NCBI GenBank assembly: GCA_035502095.1
Contig: DATJUX010000003.1
Span: 62,001-126,000 of the forward strand
Direction: 5' to 3'
Origin: JAKANT01 sp035502095
GTDB taxonomy: Bacteria; Pseudomonadota; Gammaproteobacteria; Burkholderiales; Burkholderiaceae_F
Length of the DNA: 64,000 nt
In this document: positions 25,614-32,703 of the stretch, piece after piece
Layout: every line of letters starts with the position of its first letter
Position numbering within the stretch: the first letter of the stretch is position 1
Notes under the pieces: model-generated
Databases searched by the model: none
What the model saw: the letters and a program-made list of their open reading frames with translations, nothing else
Told to the model about the DNA's origin: nothing
Made by a program: the position numbers and the translations under genes

Positions 25614-27026
25614 TTATCCGGCCTCGGAGTGCGATGCACCGGCCGCCGCGACGCGCCGCGCCTCGGTGGCCGACTGCAAGCCGTTGAAGTAGACGTTCAG
25701 CGCCACCGCGGCGATCGCGGCAAGCAGGATGCCGCTGTGAAGCAGCGGCGCCAGCGCCTTGGGCAGGTGCTCGAAGAAGTCCGGCGCGACCAGCGGGATC
25801 ATGCCGAAGCCGAGGCTGATCGCCACGATGAAAAGGTTGTGGCGGCTCGACTTGTAGTCGACGTCGGCGAGGATGCGCACGCCGGTTGCGGCAACCATGC
25901 CGAACATGACGATGCCGGCGCCGCCGAGCACGAACTGGGGCACCGCTTCGACCAGCGCGCCGAGCGCCGGGATCAGCCCCATGATCATGAGGATGACGCC
26001 GCCGGCGACGCACACCCAGCGGCTGCGCACGCCGGTCACGCCGACCAGGCCGACGTTCTGCGAAAACGACGTATAGGGGAAGGTGTTGAACAGGCCGCCG
26101 ATCACCGTGCCGATGCCATCGGTGCGCAGGCCCGCCGAAAGATCGGCCTGGGTGAGCCGCTTGCCGGTGATCTCCGAGAGCGCGAGGAACATGCCGAGCG
26201 ATTCGATCATCACCACGATCATCACCAGCGTCATCGTCAGGATGGCGAAGAGATCGAACGTCGGCACGCCGAACTGCAAGGGCAGCACGACGCTGAAAAG
26301 CTTGGCTTGCGCGACCTTGGCGAAGCTCATCTTGCCGAGCAGCGCGGCGACCACGCAGCCGAGCACGATGCCCAGCAGCACCGCGATGTTGGCGAGGAAG
26401 CCCCTGCCGAACTTCGCGATCAGCAGGATCGCGACCAGGACCATGAGGCCGATGCCGAGGTTGTCGAGCGCCGCATAGGCCGGATTCGCGATCATCTTCG
26501 CCGGCACGGCCGGGTCGGGGATCAGCGGCTGCAACGCGGGGCCGCCGACCGCCCACTGGATCGCCACCCGCATCAGCGAGACCCCGATCACGGCGATGAT
26601 CGTCCCGGTCACGACCGGCGGAAACAGCGGCAGGAGCCGGCCGATGAAGGGCGCGATCAGGATCGCGATCACGCCCGCGCCGATCACGGCCCCGAAGATG
26701 CCGGTGATGCCGAGCGTCGGATCGGCCGCCATGGCGAGCATCGGCCCGACCGCGGCGAACGTGACCCCCATCATCACCGGCATGCGGATGCCGAACCAGC
26801 GCGTGGCGCCGAGCGACTGGATCAACGTCACCAGGCCGCAGCAGAACAGGTCGGCACTGATGAGCAGCGCGACCTGCTCGGGCGCCAGCTTGAGGGCCCG
26901 GCCGACGATGAGCGGCACCGCGACGGCGCCGGCATACATCACGAGCACGTGCTGCAAGCCGAGCGGGACCAGCCGGCTGACCGGAAACATCTCGTCGACC
27001 GGCGCGACGGTAATTGGTGTACTCAT
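25614..27026 (-). CDS. NCS2 family urate/xanthine permease
   Basis: 470 residues with about 12-14 membrane helices. The NCS2 signatures are visible: LVPLGLQHVLVMYAGAVAVP at the start, PVMMGVTFAAVGPM, MIVVMIESLGMFLALSEITG and TSFSQNVGLVGVTGVRSR, where QNxG is the substrate-binding motif of UapA/UacT/XanQ transporters. It would import urate or xanthine by proton symport. Its place between puuD and uraH favours urate or xanthine over uracil. A GAGGAG site precedes the ATG. It is the only base permease in the cluster; the ABC system probably serves nucleosides. Confidence 0.92.
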   Translation of the reverse strand: MSTPITVAPVDEMFPVSRLVPLGLQHVLVMYAGAVAVPLIVGRALKLAPEQVALLISADLFCCGLVTLIQSLGATRWFGIRMPVMMGVTFAAVGPMLAMAADPTLGITGIFGAVIGAGVIAILIAPFIGRLLPLFPPVVTGTIIAVIGVSLMRVAIQWAVGGPALQPLIPDPAVPAKMIANPAYAALDNLGIGLMVLVAILLIAKFGRGFLANIAVLLGIVLGCVVAALLGKMSFAKVAQAKLFSVVLPLQFGVPTFDLFAILTMTLVMIVVMIESLGMFLALSEITGKRLTQADLSAGLRTDGIGTVIGGLFNTFPYTSFSQNVGLVGVTGVRSRWVCVAGGVILMIMGLIPALGALVEAVPQFVLGGAGIVMFGMVAATGVRILADVDYKSSRHNLFIVAISLGFGMIPLVAPDFFEHLPKALAPLLHSGILLAAIAAVALNVYFNGLQSATEARRVAAAGASHSEAG

Positions 27027-27090
27027 GGAGCTCCTCTCTCTCTGCCGATGCGCAGCATCGTTGCGCGCGCAAGGCGTTGCTTACTGTTGC

Positions 27091-28287
27091 TTACTTGGTG
27101 CTGGCGCCTTCGGCGAGCCACTTGCCAAGCAAGGCGCGTTCCTCCGGCGTCATCTTCGTCAGGTTGCCGAGCGGCATCGTCTGCGTGGCGATGGTCTGCT
27201 GCTGGATGCGCAGCGCCGCCGCCTTGATCCGGTCCGGGGTGTCGAGCATGACGCCGGCGGGCGGCTGCTGGAAGCCTTCGAACGTGGGTTTCTCGGCGTG
27301 GCAGGTGACGCAGCGCTGTTGGAAGATCGGCTGCACGCTCGCGAAGGGCACGGCCGCGGACGCGGTCGCGTTCGATTGCGCGGCCGGCGCGATCGCGACC
27401 GCGACGCCGAGCAGCAGCACCGTGCCCAACGCGGGCAGCGCCCACACGACCTTGCCCTGGTGGCGCAGCACGAAGAACTGGCGGATCAGGGCGCCGGCGA
27501 GAATGAAGACGGCGAGTATGAGCCACCCGTACCGGTTGCCGTACGTCATCGGATAGTGGTTGCTGATCATGATGAACAGCACCGGCAGCGTGAAATACGT
27601 GTTGTGGACGCTGCGCTGCTTGCCGATGATTCCGGGCCGCGGATCCGGTTCCTTCCCGGCGCGGATCTCCTCCACCATCTTCTTCTGGCCCGGGATGATG
27701 TGGAAGAACACGTTCCACACCATGATCGTGCCCATCAGCGCGCCGGTGTGGATGTAGGCGGCGCGCGCGCCGAAGACGTGCGCGTAACCGTACGCGGCGG
27801 CGACCACGAGCACGTACACCACCAGCGCCAGCGCCATCTCGTTCTTGATGGCCCTGCACAGCGTGTCGTAGACCAGCCAGCCGACGACGAGCGAACCCGC
27901 CGAGATCGCGATCGCAGCGGGCGCCGCGATGTCGAGCACTGAACGATCGATCAGATAGGCGTTGGCCCCCCACCAGTAGATCAGCGCCAGCAATCCCATG
28001 CCCGTCAGCCACGTGGTATATGCCTCCCACTTGGACCAGTGCAGGTCCTGCGACAGCGGCTCGCCCTTCGGCCCGGTGAGGAACTTCTGGCTCTGATAGA
28101 AGCCGCCGCCGTGCACGGCCCACAGCTCGCCGAACGCGCCGCGCTGCTTGTCGGCATCCTTCTTCGGCGGCTTGAGCGAGTTGTCGAGCATGACGAAATA
28201 GAGCGAGGAGCCGATCCACGCGATGCCGGCGACGAAATGCAGCCAGCGCACGCCCAGGTTCAGCCAGTCGACGATGTAGGTCTCCAT
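27091..28287 (-). CDS. puuD: membrane-anchored urate oxidase with cytochrome c domain
   Basis: 398 residues. The first 300 are the PuuD integral membrane domain (WLNLGVRWLHFVAGIAWIGS with conserved His, GGGFYQSQKFL, VWNVFFHIIPGQKKMVEEI, VHNTYFTLPVLFIMISNHYP). The C-terminal part is a c-type cytochrome with heme motif C326-V-T-C329-H330 and axial Met in TQTMPLGN. PuuD replaces soluble uricase: it oxidises urate to 5-hydroxyisourate and passes electrons to the respiratory chain without making H2O2. The product goes to UraH, encoded one gene downstream. The heme domain implies that the C terminus is periplasmic. Confidence 0.93.
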   Translation of the reverse strand: METYIVDWLNLGVRWLHFVAGIAWIGSSLYFVMLDNSLKPPKKDADKQRGAFGELWAVHGGGFYQSQKFLTGPKGEPLSQDLHWSKWEAYTTWLTGMGLLALIYWWGANAYLIDRSVLDIAAPAAIAISAGSLVVGWLVYDTLCRAIKNEMALALVVYVLVVAAAYGYAHVFGARAAYIHTGALMGTIMVWNVFFHIIPGQKKMVEEIRAGKEPDPRPGIIGKQRSVHNTYFTLPVLFIMISNHYPMTYGNRYGWLILAVFILAGALIRQFFVLRHQGKVVWALPALGTVLLLGVAVAIAPAAQSNATASAAVPFASVQPIFQQRCVTCHAEKPTFEGFQQPPAGVMLDTPDRIKAAALRIQQQTIATQTMPLGNLTKMTPEERALLGKWLAEGASTK

Positions 28288-28305
28288 GTTCTTTTCCCTT
28301 CGGAT

Positions 28306-29694
28306 TCAAGCCAGTCCCGCGCGCTCGAGCAGCGCGCGGCTGATGCGGTTGTGACGCGCGACCAGCGCGCCGAGGTCGATGCCGCGGAGTGCACCGTCTT
28401 CGACCACGATGCGTCCGTCGATGACGGAAAGCGCGACCCGGGTCGGCGCGCACGTGAGCAACGCGGCGACCGGATCGCTGCCGCTTCCCGCGTGCGCCAG
28501 GTCGTCGACGCGGAACGCGACAAAATCCGCCGCCATGCCGGGCTGCAGAGTGCCGACGTCGTCGCGGCCGAGCACCGCGGCGCCGCCGAGGGTGGCGAGT
28601 TCGAGCGCCTCGCGCGCCGAGAAGCGGTCGGCGCGCGCCTCGAAGCCCGGCCAGCCGACGCGTTGCAGAAGCATCGCCTGGCGTGCCTCGCCGAGCAGGT
28701 GATTGCCGTCGTTGCTGGCCGATCCGTCGACGCCGAGCCCGACCCGCACACCGGCGTCGACCATCGCGCGCACCGGCGCAATGCCGGACGCGAGGATCAT
28801 GTTGCTGGTCGGACAGTGGCACACGCCGGTGTGCGTGTGCGCAAGGCGCCCGATCTCTTGCGGGTTGGGATGCACCATGTGCGCGAACCATACGTCCGGG
28901 CCGACCCAGCCGAGCGACTCCGCGTGCTCGATCGGCCGCTTGCCGAAGGTGGCGACGCAGAACCGGTCTTCGTCGACCGTCTCGGCAAGGTGGGTGTGCA
29001 GGTGCACACTCGGATAGCTGCGCGCCAGGCGCGCGCTCTCGCGCAGCAGCTCGGGTGTGACCGAAAAGGGTGAGCAGGGCGCGATGCCGATGCGCAGCAT
29101 CGAATAGCGCCCGGCGTCGTGGAATGCCTCGATCACGCGCTGGCAGTCGCGCAGGATCTCGTCCTCGGACTGGCACACGCGGTCGGGCGGCAGCCCGCCG
29201 CGGCTTTCGCCCAGGCTCATGCTGCCTCGGGTGGGATGGAAGCGCACGCCAAGTTCGCGCGCGGCGCGGATTTCGTCCTCGAGCGCGGCGCCGTTCGGGA
29301 ACAGATAGAGGTGATCGGCGACGGTCGTTGCCCCGGACAACAGCAGTTCGGCCAGCCCGACCTTGGCGCTGACGTAAACCGCTTCGCTGTCCATCTCGCC
29401 CCAGGCAAGGTACAGCGTCTTCAACCAGTCGAAGAGGGACAACCCGCGCGCCGTGCCGACCGTGCGGGTCAGAGTCTGGTACAGATGGTGATGGCAGTTG
29501 ACCAGGCCCGGCAGCACGACGTGGCCGCGCAGATCGATGACGCGATCGGCCGAGGCGGGAAGGTCGGCGGTGGCCCCGACCTGCTCGATCCGGTTGCCGC
29601 GGAGGAAGAGCGCACCGTCACGGATCTCGCGCCGGCCGGAATCCATCGTCACCAGCACGTCGGCGTGACGTGCCAGCAAGGTGCTCTCGGCCAA
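28306..29694 (-). CDS. 8-oxoguanine deaminase (amidohydrolase)
   Basis: 462 residues of the amidohydrolase superfamily. PGLVNCHHHLYQTLTR holds the metal ligands (HHH near residues 68-70), followed by GATTVADHLYLFP, VHLHTHLAETVDED, THTGVCHCPTSNMILASGI and GLGVDGSASNDGNHLL with the metal-binding Asp. This set matches the 8-oxoguanine deaminase/AtzB-like branch such as P. aeruginosa Pa0142; 8-oxoguanine would become urate, feeding PuuD just downstream. TTG at 29694 is taken as start because GAGGGGGAG lies 7 bases before it and the conserved domain begins at once; the longer open frame has no family support. It is the first gene of the purine run. Confidence 0.87.
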   Translation of the reverse strand: MAESTLLARHADVLVTMDSGRREIRDGALFLRGNRIEQVGATADLPASADRVIDLRGHVVLPGLVNCHHHLYQTLTRTVGTARGLSLFDWLKTLYLAWGEMDSEAVYVSAKVGLAELLLSGATTVADHLYLFPNGAALEDEIRAARELGVRFHPTRGSMSLGESRGGLPPDRVCQSEDEILRDCQRVIEAFHDAGRYSMLRIGIAPCSPFSVTPELLRESARLARSYPSVHLHTHLAETVDEDRFCVATFGKRPIEHAESLGWVGPDVWFAHMVHPNPQEIGRLAHTHTGVCHCPTSNMILASGIAPVRAMVDAGVRVGLGVDGSASNDGNHLLGEARQAMLLQRVGWPGFEARADRFSAREALELATLGGAAVLGRDDVGTLQPGMAADFVAFRVDDLAHAGSGSDPVAALLTCAPTRVALSVIDGRIVVEDGALRGIDLGALVARHNRISRALLERAGLA

Positions 29695-30033
29695 CGCTCT
29701 CCCCCTCGGCTTCGACTTGTAGACCGGGGTCGCGCCCGCGATCCGGCGTGCCAAAAGGGCAGGCGCCGTGCCGGCGTTCCAGACCTCGTTCCCTGACAAA
29801 GCCTTCGCAGGCGTACCGCCGGATGCGGTGGTCGCCGCCGTGCCCGTTGTCTCTGAGGTTCTGCTTTGCGGGCCGGCCGGCGACGATCCGTCGGAACGGC
29901 GCGACTTTACGGCCGCACCGGCCGGCCTGGAACGGCGCCGGCGCGATAACACCTATTCCATGGCCGAATGGCGGGATGTCGGGCCGCGTGGGCCAGTTAG
30001 GCGCGCCATTGCACGGCCCGCCCCCGCGCGACG

Positions 30034-30048
30034 CTGACAATCTGTCAG
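30034..30048. promoter_or_regulatory. inverted repeat in the gene-free stretch upstream of the purine cluster
   Basis: CTGACA-ATC-TGTCAG, perfect 6-bp arms. It lies 340 bp upstream of the 8-oxoguanine deaminase start in the stretch 29695-30067, where I find no supported gene. It could be an operator for the purine cluster or just the end region of the neighbouring relic. Confidence 0.3.
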
Positions 30049-30067
30049 GCAGAGTCCGGCAGCGGGC

Positions 30068-30475
30068 TCAGCCGTGCCAAATGCAGAACGGGGAACGTGG
30101 CGGATGGGGACCGCGGGCCGCACGCGGCGCCAGCGCCGCAACGAAGCTGCTCACGCTCGCGGACCGCAGCGGCATGAACGGCACCTCGAGGCGCGCGCAC
30201 AGGCGCCTGCCCTGCAGCGAACGGCTCAACGTGTTCGCTTGGCCGGGGGCGGGGGCGCAGTGCTGCACATAGGGGTCCTCGAGCGCCTGCAATTCGGCCT
30301 GCAGCGCAGCCCCGGCATCGAGCGTCCGTTGCAGGAGGGCGCGCAGCGCCTCGATCTCCCTCTCGGCCAGAGCGAGGCCGCGCTCGGCCGCGTCGCGGCG
30401 GCTGGCGTGCAGCCGCCACCTGCTGTTCCTCGGAACGGAGCGCCTGACGCAGCCCCGTGGCGTCGGGCGCGCCGG
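30068..30475 (-). pseudogene. possible relic of a small coiled-coil protein gene
   Basis: Not recognised as a family. On the minus strand one frame gives TGLRQALRSEEQQVAAA. A shifted frame then continues with a heptad-like helix (AAERGLALAEREIEALRALL and LQAELQALEDPYV) and a tail ending CIWHG with a stop at 30068. The two helices look like one coiled coil broken by a single frameshift near 30415, although no start is obvious. The stretch 30476-30663 after it contains AT-richer sequence and an 18-bp GC palindrome (30587-30604) in front of the molybdenum operon. Confidence 0.35.
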
Positions 30476-30663
30476 GACGAGGCGGGACGAGGCGGAAAGC
30501 TGGGGGTTTCAACTCGGCACTCCCGCACCCAGCTCGGTGCGGCACAGGCCGGGCACGTGAAATATACCTTCGAATACTTCGGGTGTGGCGGCCGCGCGGC
30601 CGCCGGGACGCGCACCACCCGGCGCCATCATATGTTCGAGCAAATATAGGACAGGCACGCTGC

Positions 30664-31656
30664 ATGACGGGTGTTGTGGCAGCTGGGCGAGTCGCCTTGT
30701 GCGCGGGCCTGGCCGCCCTCTGCGGGCTGCCGGCCGCCTGCGGGTCGCCGCCGAAGGCGGATGGCAGCGAGGGCGCGGCCGCGGCGTCGGCACCGATCGC
30801 CGTCGGCGGTGCGATCGACCGCCCCGGATCGCTCTCGCTCGCCGAATTGCGCGCGGTCCCCGCCGTGACGCAGACCGTGCGGTACGGCATGGGCGCGGCA
30901 CCAAAGAGACGCACGTTCACAGGCGCCGACCTGTGGAGCCTGCTCGAATCACGGGGCATCCAGACCGACGCCGCGGTCGAGGCCGATGTCCTGCGCAAGT
31001 ATGTCGTCGCGACCGGGTCGGACGGCTACCGCGCCGCGTTCTCGCTCGGCGAGCTGAAGCCGGATTTCGGCAATCGCGGCAGCCTCGTCGCCTACGCCGA
31101 ACTGGTCGACGGCGCACGGGTCGCCCTCAAGGGCGATGAAGTGCGCGTCACCGCTCCCGGTGACGTGCGGAGCGGGCGCTACGTCTCGAGCCTAGTGCGC
31201 CTCGACGTGCGGGCATCGGTCTCGACGAAACGCGCGGCCGGCGGCGGCGCGTCGACCCGCTTCGAGGTCTCCGGCGCCGTCCTGCGTCCGACTACATTCG
31301 ATCTCGCCGCGCTGCAGGCGCTGCCGGCGATCGAGCGCAGGATCGGCACGAGCATCTATCGCGGCGTGACCCTCTGGAACCTGCTCGGTGCGGCCGGCTT
31401 CGTGCTCGACCCGAAGGTCAAGGGCGACGTGCTCGGCCGCTATGTCGTCTCGACCGGCAGCGACGGATACCAGGCCTTGTTCGCGCTCGGCGAACTCGAT
31501 CCGGGTTTCGGCGCCCAGCCGAATCTCGTCGCCTACGAAGTCGACGGCGCCGCGGTCGGCGCCAGGGGATTCGCGCGCCTCGTCGTTCCCAACGATGCCA
31601 GGCGCGGCCGCTGGGTGGCCAATCTCGTCAGTCTCGAAGTCTTCGCCGCGCCGTGA
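30664..31656 (+). CDS. lipoprotein-like protein with two molybdopterin-oxidoreductase-type domains
   Basis: 330 residues. A hydrophobic leader ends in GLPAAC, a lipobox-like site with Cys26. Two similar halves follow: IAVGGAIDRPGSLSLAELRA..FTGADLWSLLESRGI and FEVSGAVLRPTTFDLAALQA..YRGVTLWNLLGAAGF, each with a VVxTGSDGYxAxFxLGEL segment. This is the fold of the Oxidored_molyb domain of sulfite-oxidase-type proteins. I see no equivalent of the molybdenum-coordinating Cys, so a binding rather than redox role is possible. Its TGA overlaps the GTG of the NifQ gene (GTGA), which ties it to a molybdenum-handling operon. Exact function unknown. Confidence 0.75.
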   Translation: MTGVVAAGRVALCAGLAALCGLPAACGSPPKADGSEGAAAASAPIAVGGAIDRPGSLSLAELRAVPAVTQTVRYGMGAAPKRRTFTGADLWSLLESRGIQTDAAVEADVLRKYVVATGSDGYRAAFSLGELKPDFGNRGSLVAYAELVDGARVALKGDEVRVTAPGDVRSGRYVSSLVRLDVRASVSTKRAAGGGASTRFEVSGAVLRPTTFDLAALQALPAIERRIGTSIYRGVTLWNLLGAAGFVLDPKVKGDVLGRYVVSTGSDGYQALFALGELDPGFGAQPNLVAYEVDGAAVGARGFARLVVPNDARRGRWVANLVSLEVFAAP

Positions 31657-32244
31657 CGGATACGTGGCCGATGCCTGCCGAAAGCCCCGAGCACCGCGCG
31701 GTGGCGGCCGTGCGGCGGCACGTCGCCGAAAGGCGGCTTCCGCCGGGCGTGCGTTGGCTCGGCCTGGAGCGCGGCGAATGCGAGGCGCTGCTGCAACGCG
31801 TTGGCGTCGACGCATCGACCGACGACGTCTTGCCCGGCACCGCAGCGCAAGTTCCATTCCTGGCGCCGCTGGTGGCACTGATCTGGGCGCACCGCGCCCG
31901 CGACACGCCCCGGGGCGCGGCTGATGGCCGCAACGGTCGCCGGCGCCTGCTTCGGTGCGCGCCACCTGTGGCAGGACATCGGGCTTGCCGGCCGCCAGGA
32001 AGTCTCCGCCCTGCTCGCGCGGCACTTTCCTGCGCTCGCCGCCGGCAATACGCGCAACCTCAAGTGGAAGCGTTATCTCTTCCTGCGCCTCGGCCAAGAG
32101 CTCGGGGCGCCGGATCTGCGTCCGCCGCGCTGCGACGGCTGCGAAGACTTCGATCTGTGCTTCGGCACGCCGGTCGAAGACGCACGCAGTTCCACTGTCA
32201 AGCGGGTGGCATCGCCTCGTTCAGCCCAAGGAAGCCCGCCATGA
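31653..32244 (+). pseudogene. nifQ: NifQ-like molybdenum protein, frameshifted
   Basis: The first part (GTG 31653 to about 31910) reads PFLAPLVALIWAHRARDTP. After a frame change in the run GCCCCGGGG near 31908-31915, the second part continues with ATVAGACFGARHLWQDIGL, LLARHFPALAAGNTRNLKWK and RCDGCEDFDLCFG, all NifQ features. NifQ carries a Mo-Fe-S cluster and delivers molybdenum to the nitrogenase cofactor. The usual Cx4Cx2Cx5C motif has lost its first Cys (Leu here), leaving Cx2Cx5C. Both halves are otherwise well preserved, so the shift may be recent or a sequencing error in a GC run. The end overlaps the mop start (ATGA). Confidence 0.8.
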
Positions 32245-32668
32245 AGACCAGCGCACGCAATCAATTCACCGGCACCGTGACCGCCTACAGGAAGGGCGCG
32301 GTCAACGACGAGGTGGAGATCACCGTCGCGGGCGGATCCCGCGTCGTCGCCGTCGTCACCCGCGCAAGCGGCGATGCGCTGGGCCTCGAGGTCGGCGCGC
32401 CCGCGTTCGCGGCCGTCAAGGCCTCCTCGGTCATCCTTGCGACCGATCTCGGCGGCGCGCGGCTTTCGGCGCGCAATCAGTTCGAAGGCAAGGTTGCCGC
32501 ACTCACGCCCGGCACCGTGAACGCCGAGGTGGTGATCGACATCGGCGCCGCCTGACCATCGCGGCGGTCGTGACCAAGGCGAGCGCGCAGGCCCCGGCGC
32601 TGGCGGTCGGCGTGCCCGTCACGGCATTTTTCAAGGCTTCGAGCGTCATCCTCGGCACGACGCCCTGA
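32241..32668 (+). pseudogene. di-Mop molybdate-binding protein (molbindin), frameshifted in second domain
   Basis: The first Mop/TOBE domain is intact: SARNQFTGTVTAYRKGAVND, VVAVVTRASGDALGLEVG and FAAVKASSVILAT. The second starts SARNQFEGKVAALTPGTVNA, then hits a stop at 32555. Inserting one base near 32546-32553 restores LTIAAVVTKAS, and KASSVILGT to the stop at 32668. Mop domains bind molybdate or tungstate as small oligomers for storage. The ATG overlaps the nifQ stop (ATGA) and has AAGGAAG before it. As read, the protein has 104 residues with one complete domain. Together with nifQ this is the second frameshift in one operon. Confidence 0.8.
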
Positions 32669-32703
32669 GACGCCGGCGCGGCGCGCCGTCGCGCATGGCC
32701 GCC

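Noticed and set aside
29768..30037. 89-residue plus-strand open frame upstream of the 8-oxoguanine deaminase gene
   Set aside because: Low-complexity, no Shine-Dalgarno, no recognisable family, and no coding-like pattern beyond GC-driven open frames.
30587..30604. 18-bp GC palindrome before the molybdenum operon as a terminator or molybdenum-cofactor riboswitch
   Set aside because: No T run follows, and I cannot trace the multi-stem structure of the Moco RNA motif; a ModE-type TATA-rich palindrome is not convincing either.
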